In this document: positions 21,355 to 29,186 of the stretch, in pieces
How positions within the stretch are numbered: position 1 is the stretch's first letter
Layout of the letters: every line of letters starts with the position of its first letter
NCBI GenBank assembly: GCA_015069135.1
Contig: SVJE01000003.1
Coordinates: 223,148-287,147 of the forward strand
From: Oscillospiraceae bacterium
GTDB taxonomy: Bacteria > Bacillota > Clostridia > UBA1212 > SIG427
Direction of reading: 5' to 3'
DNA length: 64,000 nucleotides
The notes under the pieces: generated by a model
Databases searched by the model: none
What the model was told of the DNA's origin: nothing
The model's input: only the letters and a program-made list of their open reading frames with translations
Program-made: the position numbers and the translations under genes

Positions 21355-21446
21355 AACAGGGGAGCTGAAGCGATTCGGCTGAGAGTAAGAATATTCGTTC
21401 TTAGACCCTATAACCTGATCCGGATAATGCCGGCGTAGGAAGTACC
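21355..21446 (+). ncRNA. TPP riboswitch (thi box) aptamer
   Basis: The conserved thi-box elements are all present in order: an ACAGGGGAGC start, GGCTGAGA (21377-21384), a variable P3a hairpin (GTAAGAATATTCGTTCTTA), GACCC, AACCTGATC, GGATAATGCC and the closing GGCGTAGGAAGTA. TPP binding in such leaders lowers expression of thiamine synthesis and transport genes. Here it precedes an uptake operon, with a terminator 20 bases downstream as expression platform. Confidence 0.95.
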
Positions 21447-21497
21447 ATATAAGTGTAATTATTTACCGCTTCCTACAATTCAGGAAGCGGTTTTCTT
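21435..21497 (+). terminator. Riboswitch-controlled terminator and competing antiterminator
   Basis: The terminator stem is ACCGCTTCC (21465-21473) with GGAAGCGGT (21483-21491), followed by T-rich sequence. GTAGGAAG at 21435-21442, the 3' end of the aptamer, is exactly complementary to CTTCCTAC at 21469-21476. Without TPP this pairing would block the terminator; with TPP the aptamer holds GTAGGAAG and the terminator forms. Confidence 0.88.
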
Positions 21498-21526
21498 TTT
21501 CCCCGAAAACACAGGAGGAATGTAAA

Positions 21527-21823
21527 ATGAATGCAAGTGTAGCAATACAGGTATTACCAAGTACTCAGGATGATAAGGAACTTATCCGTATTGTAGATGA
21601 AGTAATAGCTTACATAAAAAGTTTTGGTCTTAATTGTTCTGTAGGACCATTTGAAACAACCATTGAAGGTGACTACGACACCTTGATGGAAATCGTTAAA
21701 GGATGTCAGAAAATTGCCATAAAAGCAGGATGTGAAAGTGTCTCTGCTTATGTAAAAATAGTTTATAAGCCTGAAGGAGATGTGCTTACAATCGATGAAA
21801 AAGTTTCAAAACATCACCGGTAA
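21527..21823 (+). CDS. Thiamine/HMP-binding protein (MTH1187/YkoF-like, DUF77)
   Basis: This is a small soluble protein (98 residues) of the thiamine-binding DUF77/MTH1187 family, with a ferredoxin-like beta-alpha-beta fold. The start NASVAIQVLPS, the central VGPFETTIEGDYDTLMEIV and the late VSAYVKIVYKP strands are typical. Family members bind thiamine or its pyrimidine precursor and are often encoded with ThiXYZ transporters, as here. It lacks a signal peptide, so it acts in the cytosol, perhaps as an acceptor or sensor. It is the first gene behind the TPP riboswitch, with AGGAGG ahead of the ATG. The permease start overlaps its end. Confidence 0.85.
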   Translation: MNASVAIQVLPSTQDDKELIRIVDEVIAYIKSFGLNCSVGPFETTIEGDYDTLMEIVKGCQKIAIKAGCESVSAYVKIVYKPEGDVLTIDEKVSKHHR

Positions 21824-22565
21824 GCTTGCTCCGGTTATAACAATTATAGTGGTGCTTACAGCATGGTTTTTCTTATCAGATTCTGAAGCCTTGCCGTCTT
21901 TTATGCTACCGGGTCCGGGAAGTGTTGTAAAAGCTTTCGTTAAGGATTTTCCCGCCTTAATGCAACATAGCGCGGTAACATTACAAGAAGCAGGTTGGGG
22001 TCTTCTGATAGGTTTTATTATTGCAGTGGTTACAGCGGTGCTTATGGACCGTTTCAGTTTCCTTAACAAGGCCTTGTATCCGGTGCTGATAGTAACCCAG
22101 ACAATTCCTTCTATTGCACTTGCTCCATTGTTGGTGCTTTGGTTTGGTTTTGAGATGACACCTAAAATTGTATTAGTTGTTATAACCACCTTTTTCCCTA
22201 TAACAGTAGGATTGCTTGGTGGTCTTCAAAGTGCGGACAAGGATGCTATAGACCTTTTCCGTGCTATGGGGGCTACAAGATGGCAGATTTACCGCCACAT
22301 TAAGTTTCCATCAGCTTTAAGTTCTCTGTTTTCAGGACTTAAAATAGCTGCTTCTTATTCAGTGGTAGGTGCTGTTATATCCGAATGGTTAGGTGGATTT
22401 GAAGGTTTAGGCGTATATATGACCAGGGTAAGAAAGGCTTATGCCTTTGATAAGATGTTTGCAGTTATTGTTTTAATATCTTTAATAAGCCTTCTTCTTA
22501 TGTGGGGAATATCTCTTCTGGAGAAAGTTTCACAACCCTGGCTAAGAAAGGGGAAAACAAAATGA
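21795..22565 (+). CDS. thiX: ABC transporter permease for thiamine precursor uptake (ThiX-like)
   Basis: This membrane permease (about 256 residues) has around six hydrophobic helices and the BPD-type coupling loop near FRAMGATRWQIYRHIKFPSALSSLFSGLKIA. It resembles the SsuC/TauC/ThiX group. The start is uncertain: I prefer ATG at 21795 (MKKFQNITG), because the ATG at 21780 directly abuts the AAGGAG at 21774-21779. The gene overlaps the thiamine-binding gene by about 29 bases and the lipoprotein gene by 4 bases (ATGA). The substrate, thiamine or its HMP moiety, is inferred from the riboswitch and partners. Confidence 0.85.
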   Translation: MKKFQNITGKLAPVITIIVVLTAWFFLSDSEALPSFMLPGPGSVVKAFVKDFPALMQHSAVTLQEAGWGLLIGFIIAVVTAVLMDRFSFLNKALYPVLIVTQTIPSIALAPLLVLWFGFEMTPKIVLVVITTFFPITVGLLGGLQSADKDAIDLFRAMGATRWQIYRHIKFPSALSSLFSGLKIAASYSVVGAVISEWLGGFEGLGVYMTRVRKAYAFDKMFAVIVLISLISLLLMWGISLLEKVSQPWLRKGKTK

Positions 22566-23554
22566 AAAAAAGAATTTTTTGTATTTTAATTGCTTTAACC
22601 TTGTTGGTTAGCATTTTAAGTTTTACAGGTTGTAAAAAAGATAGTGAACTTACTGAAGTTACTGTCTGTCTTGACTGGACTCCAAATACTAATCACACAG
22701 GTCTTTATGTGGCTCTTGCCAATGGTTATTATGAAGATGCCGGTCTTGATGTAAAAATAGTTCAGCCCAGTGAAAGTACCTCTTCATTAATGGTGGCAGC
22801 AGGTCAGGTGGAGTTTGGTATTGAAGCCCAGGACACTATGGCGGCGGCATTTACAGGTGGAGAAACATTGGATATTGTGGCTGTAGCTGCTATTTTACAG
22901 CACAATACTTCAAGTTTGATGTCACTTAAGTCTGATAATATTACCACACCTAAAGACTTGGAGAATAAGTCTTATGCAACCTGGGATAGCCCCATTGAGC
23001 TTGCTATAATTAAAGAAATGGTAGAGCGTGATGGCGGTGACTATTCTAAAGTTAAGCTTGTACCTAATGTTTTTACAGATGAGGCTGCAGCTTTGTCAGC
23101 TGATCAGGCAGACTCTATATGGATATTTAATGGCTGGAGCGGTGTTTATGCAGACATGTCAGGCGTTGATGTAAGTTACATGAATATTACAGATTTTGGT
23201 CCTGAATTTGACTACTATACACCTGTAATTATATCCAGCAACAGATATCTTGAAGAAAATCCGGAAACAGCAAAAGCTTTTATGGCAGCTACTAAGAAAG
23301 GCTATGAGTTTGCAGCAGAGAAACCTATAGAATCTGCAGAAATATTACTGGAGCAGGTGCCTGAAGTAGGAGATGCTGAATTTATTAAAGCCAGCCAGGA
23401 ATATATTTCAAAGCAGTATATAAGCGATGCTGAAAGTTGGGGTAAAATTAATCCTGAAAGATGGAATGCATTTTACAGTTGGCTTAATGAAAATGTAGAT
23501 TTATTTGGTAAGTTAGAAGAAAATGTTGGATTTACCAACGAATATCTGGAGTAA
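22562..23554 (+). CDS. thiY: Substrate-binding lipoprotein of the thiamine precursor transporter (ThiY-like, NMT1/THI5 family)
   Basis: This extracytoplasmic binding protein (330 residues) has a lipoprotein signal ending SFTGC (residues 18-22), so it is probably anchored by that cysteine. The NMT1/THI5-like domain starts at VTVCLDWTPNTNHTGLYVA and includes the YYEDAGLDVKIV block. This family includes HMP-pyrimidine binders and fungal THI5. The ATG at 22562 overlaps the permease stop in ATGA, and AAAGGGG precedes it by about 6 bases. A frame opening at 22502 adds 20 residues that lie inside the permease gene. Confidence 0.88.
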   Translation: MKKRIFCILIALTLLVSILSFTGCKKDSELTEVTVCLDWTPNTNHTGLYVALANGYYEDAGLDVKIVQPSESTSSLMVAAGQVEFGIEAQDTMAAAFTGGETLDIVAVAAILQHNTSSLMSLKSDNITTPKDLENKSYATWDSPIELAIIKEMVERDGGDYSKVKLVPNVFTDEAAALSADQADSIWIFNGWSGVYADMSGVDVSYMNITDFGPEFDYYTPVIISSNRYLEENPETAKAFMAATKKGYEFAAEKPIESAEILLEQVPEVGDAEFIKASQEYISKQYISDAESWGKINPERWNAFYSWLNENVDLFGKLEENVGFTNEYLE

Positions 23555-23557
23555 AGA

Positions 23558-24298
23558 ATGAACAAAGTACTTGAGGCTGCCGGTATTTCCAAAGCTTTTG
23601 GAGATAAGAAGGTGCTTGAAAATGTTAATATCAGCCTTAATAAAGGGGAAATTGTAAGTCTGTTAGGTGTCAGCGGTGTGGGTAAGACGACACTGTTTCA
23701 TATACTTTCAGGATTGTCTTGTCCTGATGAAGGAAAGGTTCTTTTTAACGGGGAACGAGACATAACCGGTGTTCCCGGTTCCGTAAGTTATATGCTTCAA
23801 AAGGATCTTTTACTGCCTTATAAAAAGGTAGCAGATAATGTGGCTATGCCTCTTATTCTTAATGGTATGAAAAGAAAAGATGCTGTAGCTAAAGTTAATG
23901 ACCTTTTTGATGAATTCGGAATTGAGGGTACTCAGGGTATGTATCCTGCGGAACTTTCCGGTGGTATGAGACAGCGTGCGGCACATCTCCGGACTTATGT
24001 TGCTTCAAAGGGTGTGGCTTTACTGGATGAGCCTTTCAGTGCTTTGGACACTATTACTAAAAAAATGATTCACAAGTGGTTTTTGGATGTTATGGGTAAA
24101 ATAGACTTGTCGGTTTTCTTTATAACTCATGACATTGACGAAGCTATAACTTTATCTGACAGAATCTATGTGCTGGGGGGAAGTCCCGGTCAGGTGGTAA
24201 AAGAAATTGATCTTGGTGGTAAAATGAAAAAAGATTTTGAGCTTACACCTGAGTTTTTAAAGGTTAAAAAAGAGGTTATAGAGGCTTTGGAAATTTAA
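23558..24298 (+). CDS. thiZ: ABC transporter ATPase for thiamine precursor uptake (ThiZ-like)
   Basis: This cytosolic ATPase (246 residues) powers the ThiX/ThiY transporter. Walker A GVSGVGKTT lies near residues 37-45, the signature LSGGMRQRA near 132, and Walker B VALLDEPFSALD follows, with the H-loop in FFITHD. It starts 3 bases after the thiY stop. It closes the operon; a strong terminator begins at its stop codon. Confidence 0.9.
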   Translation: MNKVLEAAGISKAFGDKKVLENVNISLNKGEIVSLLGVSGVGKTTLFHILSGLSCPDEGKVLFNGERDITGVPGSVSYMLQKDLLLPYKKVADNVAMPLILNGMKRKDAVAKVNDLFDEFGIEGTQGMYPAELSGGMRQRAAHLRTYVASKGVALLDEPFSALDTITKKMIHKWFLDVMGKIDLSVFFITHDIDEAITLSDRIYVLGGSPGQVVKEIDLGGKMKKDFELTPEFLKVKKEVIEALEI

Positions 24299-24333
24299 CT
24301 GCAATTCAAATAACTGAATTGCAGTTATTTTTA
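24297..24333 (+). terminator. Terminator of the thiamine uptake operon
   Basis: AACTGCAATTCA (24297-24308) pairs perfectly over 12 bases with TGAATTGCAGTT (24315-24326) around a 6-base loop, followed by ATTTTT. The stem overlaps the thiZ stop codon. Confidence 0.9.
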
Positions 24334-24343
24334 TGCAATTTAC

Positions 24344-24372
24344 TTGCGTTAATTATTGCTTTGTTATAAAAT
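24344..24372 (+). promoter_or_regulatory. Promoter upstream of the small membrane protein and trpS
   Basis: TTGCGT (24344-24349), a 17-base spacer, then TAAAAT (24367-24372), about 30 bases before the next ATG. Confidence 0.55.
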
Positions 24373-24402
24373 AGTAAAAGAATTTTACCAAGGAGGAAGC
24401 TC

Positions 24403-24702
24403 ATGACTGAATATGAGAAAAGTGTCATAGAAACATTACCGAGAAAGTACAGACCTATAGGAACTTTAAACTATTTTTTATATAGTATTTTATTTGCAAT
24501 TCCTGTTGTTGGTTTTATTTTTTCTTTGATATTGTCGTTCAGAAAAATTGTAAATGTAAATATAAAGTATTATGCCAGATTGTGGCTTGTAATTAATATT
24601 GTTGCTATTGTATTTACAGGGATATTTGTGGCAGGTGTTATACTTTTAACAGATGTTTCAATTCTGGATATTATAACTAAATTGTTGGGGTATATAAAAT
24701 GA
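24403..24702 (+). CDS. Small membrane protein, function unknown
   Basis: The 99-residue protein has a charged N-terminus (about 25 residues) and two hydrophobic helices (about 26-48 and 62-85) separated by the short charged stretch RKIVNVNIKYYARLW. This fits a two-pass inner-membrane protein. AGGAGG lies about 6 bases before the ATG. Its stop overlaps the trpS start in ATGA, so it is translationally coupled to a synthetase. I do not recognise the family. Confidence 0.75.
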   Translation: MTEYEKSVIETLPRKYRPIGTLNYFLYSILFAIPVVGFIFSLILSFRKIVNVNIKYYARLWLVINIVAIVFTGIFVAGVILLTDVSILDIITKLLGYIK

Positions 24703-25694
24703 GTAATAAGAAAAAAATTTTCAGTGGCGTTCAGCCTTCAGGCAATTTAACATTAGGTAACTACTTAGGAGCTTTAAGGAACTTTGGTCTTCTTCAGGAT
24801 GATTTTGATTGTCTTTACTGCGTTGTTGATTTACACTCAATTACTGTAAGACAGGATCCTGAACTTTTAAGAGAAAGATCTTATGCAGTATTGGCTCTTT
24901 ATTTAGCTTGCGGACTTGACCCTGATAAGAATGTACTTTTCTTACAATCTCAGGTTTCAGGCCATGCAGAACTTGGTTGGGCTCTTAATTGTTACACCTA
25001 CATGGGTGAACTTAACAGAATGACTCAGTTTAAGGATAAGTCTCAAAAACACGCTGACAATATTAACGGTGGTCTTTATACATATCCTGTACTTATGGCT
25101 GCTGATATTCTTTTATACAATGCTGATATGGTGCCTATTGGTCAGGACCAGAAACAGCATTTGGAACTTGCAAGAAATGTGGCTGAAAGATTCAATAAAA
25201 TCTATGGTGATACATTTGTAATTCCTGAGCCATTTATTCCGAAGACAGGTGCAAGAGTAATGAGTCTTCAGGATCCTACAAAGAAGATGTCCAAGTCTGA
25301 TGATAATGTAAATAACTTTATCCTGATTACAGAAGGCAAGGATAAGATTATTAAGAAATTCAAAAAGGCTGTAACTGACTCCGGCAGCGAGATTGTTTAT
25401 GACGAAGAGAATAAACCGGGAATCAGTAACCTTATGAAAATATATGCTTCCATTACTTCCAAATCAGTTGAGGAAGTGCAGAAAGAATTTGAAGGTTCCA
25501 GATATGGTGACTTTAAGATGGCTGTAGGTAACACAGTTGCTGATACATTGGAGCCTATCAGAATCAGGTATGAAGAACTTATGCAGGATAAGGCTTATCT
25601 TGATTCTGTGTTCAAAAAAGGCGCTGAAAGAGCAAAATCCATGTCAGAGCCAATGATTGATGAAGTTTACAGAAAGATAGGTTTCTTAAGATGA
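24699..25694 (+). CDS. trpS: Tryptophanyl-tRNA synthetase
   Basis: This class I synthetase (331 residues, usual bacterial length) charges tRNA-Trp. IFSGVQPSGNLTLGNYLGALRN contains the HIGH-equivalent TLGN near residues 18-21; KMSKSDDN lies near 196. The middle block PVLMAADILLYNADMVPIGQDQKQHLELAR is characteristic. ATGA overlaps exist at both ends, with the small membrane protein upstream and the lipoprotein downstream. No T-box or trp leader is visible. Confidence 0.97.
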   Translation: MSNKKKIFSGVQPSGNLTLGNYLGALRNFGLLQDDFDCLYCVVDLHSITVRQDPELLRERSYAVLALYLACGLDPDKNVLFLQSQVSGHAELGWALNCYTYMGELNRMTQFKDKSQKHADNINGGLYTYPVLMAADILLYNADMVPIGQDQKQHLELARNVAERFNKIYGDTFVIPEPFIPKTGARVMSLQDPTKKMSKSDDNVNNFILITEGKDKIIKKFKKAVTDSGSEIVYDEENKPGISNLMKIYASITSKSVEEVQKEFEGSRYGDFKMAVGNTVADTLEPIRIRYEELMQDKAYLDSVFKKGAERAKSMSEPMIDEVYRKIGFLR

Positions 25695-26407
25695 AAGCTT
25701 TGAAACTGGCTGTTTTAGCTGTTATTTTAATAATGACTTTTACAGCATGCGAATCAAATAATCAAGATGTTAATTCGGTGCTGTCTCCAACTATGGGGAC
25801 AGCTTCTGCTTTACCTATGGCTACACCGGAACCTACAAAGGTGCCAATGACGCCGGATATGCCGGCTTCTATAGGCCTTTATTACAAAGACAGAGATGAC
25901 AGAGTGAGAAGACTTGTAGATGACAGTTTTGTCTCTTTCTGGCAGGAACAGCAGGATATTGAGTGCTTTGAAGTTTTTCTGACCAGGGAAAAAGAAGTAC
26001 CCTGGGGCACATATCAGAATGTATGGCGACAGTTTTATAGCTATGATTCCTGTAAAATAGGATATTATCTAAAGGTGCTTTTTACCGATAATACAGAAAA
26101 GACCATAAAGATATTAAAACCGGAAGATACAAAAAGTTTATGGGAATATTTGGAAATATATATTTATGATGATGTAAATCAGACTCCCGGTCAGTGGTAT
26201 AGCCATCTGGAAGAAGATGATTATACAAAGGAGACAATATGTTCTTCCATTAAACTTACTCCCGGTGCTAAAATAGATCAGATAAGTTCCATGGAGCTTG
26301 CAGCATTTACGTATAAAGATATGTCGTATTTTACCGAAGAAGGGGATTTCCTGGGACATATTAGCACAGTTATAAAGGTGCTTAACAAAGCAAGACAAGG
26401 TGATTGA
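25691..26407 (+). CDS. Putative lipoprotein, function unknown
   Basis: The 238-residue protein has a lipoprotein signal peptide (hydrophobic stretch, then FTAC at residues 17-20), a proline- and threonine-rich low-complexity linker (about 30-60) and a mixed alpha/beta domain that I do not recognise. It overlaps the trpS stop by ATGA and ends immediately before the next ABC ATPase ATG, so it may be an accessory subunit of that exporter. That link rests only on position. Confidence 0.75.
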   Translation: MKALKLAVLAVILIMTFTACESNNQDVNSVLSPTMGTASALPMATPEPTKVPMTPDMPASIGLYYKDRDDRVRRLVDDSFVSFWQEQQDIECFEVFLTREKEVPWGTYQNVWRQFYSYDSCKIGYYLKVLFTDNTEKTIKILKPEDTKSLWEYLEIYIYDDVNQTPGQWYSHLEEDDYTKETICSSIKLTPGAKIDQISSMELAAFTYKDMSYFTEEGDFLGHISTVIKVLNKARQGD

Positions 26408-27340
26408 ATGAATATAATTGAAATTAATAATTTAAGTAAGAGCTTCGGTCAGGTAAAGGCCGTTGATGACCTTAGTTTCCGCGTTAAGAAAGGTGAGCTT
26501 TTTGCTTTTTTAGGAATTAACGGTGCAGGTAAAAGTACCACGATTTCCATAATGTGCGGTCAGCTTTCTAAAGATAAGGGACAGGTTGTAATTAATGGGT
26601 TTGATGTAGACAAAAAACTTGAAAAAGTTAAATGTGATATTGGTGTTGTGTTTCAGAATTCTGTTTTGGATAAAGCCCTTACTGTAAAAGACAATTTAGA
26701 ATCACGGGCAGCTCTTTACGGTATAACAGGTGATGCTTTTAAGACACGTCTTTCAGAACTTACTGAACTTTTAGGTTTCGGAGATTTACTTAAACGTACT
26801 GTGGGAAAACTTTCAGGAGGTCAGAGAAGGCGAATTGATATTGCAAGAGCTATTTTGCATAAGCCTCAGATACTTATTCTGGATGAACCTACAACAGGTC
26901 TGGATCCTCAGACAAGACAGCTTTTATGGAATGTTATAGATACGCTGAGAAAAGATACAGGAATGACTGTATTTCTTACAACTCACTACATGGAAGAAGC
27001 AGCAGATGCTGACTATGTTGTTATATTGGACAGTGGTAGAATTTCAGCTGAAGGTACACCTTTAGAGCTTAAAAACAAATTTACCAAGGACTTTATAACC
27101 TTATACAACGTTAGTGAAGAGCAGGTTAAAACATTAGGGCTTCCTTATGAGGCTATCCGAGATGCTTACCGTATTGCTGTGGCAGATACTAAAGAGGCAA
27201 CAGCTTTAATTTTAAAATATCCTGATATTTTTACAGACTATGAAATTACCAAAGGTAAAATGGATGATGTTTTCCTGAATGCCACCGGTAAATCCCTGGT
27301 TCAGGATACTCCTTCGGAAAAAGGAGGTAAAAAGAAATGA
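26408..27340 (+). CDS. ABC-2 type exporter, ATPase subunit
   Basis: This 310-residue ATPase has Walker A GINGAGKST near residues 37-45, signature LSGGQRRRIDIARA near 137, Walker [14 protein letters not shown] and H-loop TTHYMEEA. The C-terminal extension (about 230-310, DIFTDYEITKGKMDDVFLNATGK) is typical of DrrA/NatA-like drug or polyketide exporter ATPases. It pairs with the permease that overlaps its end in ATGA. The substrate cannot be inferred. Confidence 0.92.
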   Translation: MNIIEINNLSKSFGQVKAVDDLSFRVKKGELFAFLGINGAGKSTTISIMCGQLSKDKGQVVINGFDVDKKLEKVKCDIGVVFQNSVLDKALTVKDNLESRAALYGITGDAFKTRLSELTELLGFGDLLKRTVGKLSGGQRRRIDIARAILHKPQILILDEPTTGLDPQTRQLLWNVIDTLRKDTGMTVFLTTHYMEEAADADYVVILDSGRISAEGTPLELKNKFTKDFITLYNVSEEQVKTLGLPYEAIRDAYRIAVADTKEATALILKYPDIFTDYEITKGKMDDVFLNATGKSLVQDTPSEKGGKKK

Positions 27341-28230
27341 AATCAGCATTAGGAATTTTAATTAAAAGAAATACAAAGATGTTTTTTAAGGATAAAGGGT
27401 TGTTTTTCACATCTTTAATTACGCCTTTGATTTTGTTGGTGCTGTATGGTACTTTTTTAAGTAATGTATATAAAGACAGCTTCCTTATGGGTATTCCGGA
27501 AGGCTTTGATGTTTCTGAGAAAATAATTGACGGGGTAGTAAGCGGACAGTTGTTTTCTTCATTGATGGCTGTGTCTTGTATTACAGTTGCTTTTTGTTCT
27601 AATATGCTTATGGTTCAGGATAAGGTAACAGGCAATGTTATGGATTTAAAAGTTTCTCCTGTTAAGTCATCAGTTCTTGCAATTGGCTATTATGTGTCCA
27701 CATTGATTTCTACTTTTGTGGTAAGTTTTGTGGCTGTTGGAGCATGCCTTGTTTATGTGTATATGACAGGATGGTATATGTCAGCTTCAGATGTTGCACT
27801 TGTATGTCTTGATGTGTTTATACTTGTAATGTTTGGCACAGTTTTATCATCCATAATCAATATGTACTTATCTTCTCAGGGACAGATTTCTGCAGTAGGA
27901 AGTATAGTAAGTTCATGTTACGGATTTATATGTGGTGCCTATATGCCAATATCCCAGTTTTCTGAAGGACTTCAGAAAGTATTATCTTTTTTACCGGGAA
28001 CATACGGAACCTCTCTACTAAGAAACCATTGTATGCAAGGTGCTTTATCTGAACTTGAAGAAAGCGGTGTCCCGGGAGAAGTTATTGAAGGTCTTAAAGA
28101 TGTAGTAGACTGTAATGTATATTTCTTTGATGAAAAAGTAAGTATAAGCTCTATGTATTTGTATTTAGGAATTACTGTTGTAGTTCTTATGGCTGTATAT
28201 ATTTTGTTAAATGCATTAAGGAGAAAGTAA
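27337..28230 (+). CDS. ABC-2 type exporter, membrane permease
   Basis: The 297-residue protein has an N-terminal helix, a large extracellular loop and five further hydrophobic segments, the ABC-2 layout. The loop before the last helix (about 215-265) is acidic. It is coupled to the ATPase by a 4-base overlap and shares one base (TAATG) with the hydrolase gene after it. Confidence 0.9.
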   Translation: MKSALGILIKRNTKMFFKDKGLFFTSLITPLILLVLYGTFLSNVYKDSFLMGIPEGFDVSEKIIDGVVSGQLFSSLMAVSCITVAFCSNMLMVQDKVTGNVMDLKVSPVKSSVLAIGYYVSTLISTFVVSFVAVGACLVYVYMTGWYMSASDVALVCLDVFILVMFGTVLSSIINMYLSSQGQISAVGSIVSSCYGFICGAYMPISQFSEGLQKVLSFLPGTYGTSLLRNHCMQGALSELEESGVPGEVIEGLKDVVDCNVYFFDEKVSISSMYLYLGITVVVLMAVYILLNALRRK

Positions 28231-28754
28231 TGAAACACTTTTTAGTTGTTGTTGATATGCAAAAAGACTTTGTTGACGGTGCTTTAGGTACACCTGAGGC
28301 TGTAGCAATAGTAGAAAAGGTAGCTGAAAAAATAAAGAATTTTACCGGTAAAATTTTTGTAACCTACGACACTCATTTTGATGACTATATGGATTCATCT
28401 GAGGGTAAAAAGTTACCGGTACCTCATTGCATAAAAGATACTGACGGATGGCAGCTTAATGATACAATTTCTCAGGCCTTGAAGAATAAGGTTTATACAA
28501 ATGTGGAAAAACTAACTTTTGGTTCTGTTCCTTTACCTGATTTAATTGGTATAGAAGCAGGAGAAGAAGATTTTGACATTACGTTAGTAGGTCTTTGTAC
28601 TGATATCTGTGTGGTTTCTAATGCAATTATTCTAAAAGCCAATTTTCCTGAGGTTGAAATTAAAGTTGATTCTTCATGCTGTGCAGGTGTTACTCCGGAA
28701 AGTCATGAGGCTGCTTTGAAGACTATGGCAATGTGTCAGATTAATGTGGTATAA
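28230..28754 (+). CDS. Isochorismatase-family hydrolase, nicotinamidase-like
   Basis: This cysteine hydrolase (174 residues) has the catalytic triad of the family: D9 in VVDMQKDF, K94 in NVEKLTFGS and a cysteine in GLCTDICV (C127 by family position). Metal ligands D47, H49 (TYDTHF) and H66 (PHCIKDTDGWQ) match nicotinamidases, which deamidate nicotinamide in NAD salvage. This set favours nicotinamidase over isochorismatase. The ATG overlaps the permease stop by one base. Confidence 0.85.
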   Translation: MKHFLVVVDMQKDFVDGALGTPEAVAIVEKVAEKIKNFTGKIFVTYDTHFDDYMDSSEGKKLPVPHCIKDTDGWQLNDTISQALKNKVYTNVEKLTFGSVPLPDLIGIEAGEEDFDITLVGLCTDICVVSNAIILKANFPEVEIKVDSSCCAGVTPESHEAALKTMAMCQINVV

Positions 28755-28755
28755 T
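28747..28755 (+). promoter_or_regulatory. Possible extended -10 promoter for rubredoxin
   Basis: TGG-TATAAT (TG element plus TATAAT at 28750-28755) overlaps the end of the hydrolase gene. No good -35 is visible, so read-through from upstream is also possible. Confidence 0.35.
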
Positions 28756-28787
28756 ATATTTTATAAATACAGAGGAGGTTTTTTGTT

Positions 28788-28922
28788 ATGAAATACGTAT
28801 GTGATGTTTGTGGTTATGAATATGACGAAGAAACTGAAGGTACAAAATGGGAGGATCTTCCTGAGGATTGGGTTTGCCCTTTGTGCGGTGTAGGCAAAGA
28901 TGAGTTTTCTGAAGCCGAATAA
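28788..28922 (+). CDS. Rubredoxin, short 44-residue type
   Basis: This small iron protein transfers electrons in the cytosol of anaerobes, often for oxygen or peroxide detoxification. It reads [16 protein letters not shown] at the start; the iron ligands are C5, C8, C30 and C33 (CDVCG and CPLCG), with [11 protein letters not shown] before the second pair. At 44 residues it lacks the loop of about 8 residues (DPDNGI-PGT) of typical 52-54 residue rubredoxins, as in the short Desulfovibrio desulfuricans form. AGAGGAGG lies upstream of the ATG. It follows the nicotinamidase-like gene by 33 bases. Confidence 0.95.
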   Translation: MKYVCDVCGYEYDEETEGTKWEDLPEDWVCPLCGVGKDEFSEAE

Positions 28923-28934
28923 TTTTTGTGAAGA

Positions 28935-29156
28935 TTCCAACCTTTTTGTTTGTTTTTAGACTGAAAGGTTGGAAAATAAGCCGGATTTCCAACCTTTTTT
29001 CATCTCTATATAGAAGAAAGGTTGGTTTTTTTGTTGTTTTTTAGAGAAAATTGTATATTTATCCAACCTATTTGTATTAATTTAGATTAAAGGGTTGGAA
29101 AAAATGCCAAATTTCCAACCTATTTTGTCTTATGGTAGTGAAAGAGTTGGTCTTTT
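28935..29156. repeat. Palindrome array B (two tandem hairpin pairs between convergent genes)
   Basis: Four inverted repeats lie between rubredoxin and the convergent cysteine-synthase gene. Arms: TTCCAACCTTT 28935-28945 with AAAGGTTGGAA 28964-28974; CCAACCTTT 28989-28997 with AAAGGTTGG 29017-29025; TCCAACC 29062-29068 with GGTTGGA 29093-29099; CCAAC 29115-29119 with GTTGG 29146-29150. The left arms start at spacings of about 52, 75 and 51 bases, so the array is two tandem copies of a hairpin pair. Within each pair the inner arms (GGTTGGAAA and TTTCCAACC) can also pair with each other. T-runs follow each pair, so both could terminate transcription. Confidence 0.8.
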
Positions 29157-29186
29157 TTGCTTTTTAAGGAAATGCTATTTAGTTTA

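Noticed and set aside
28935..29156. Possible CRISPR array
   Set aside because: Arms are short inverted repeats with palindromic partners, and spacing alternates between 52 and 75; there are no uniform direct repeats of 24-37 bases and no cas genes.
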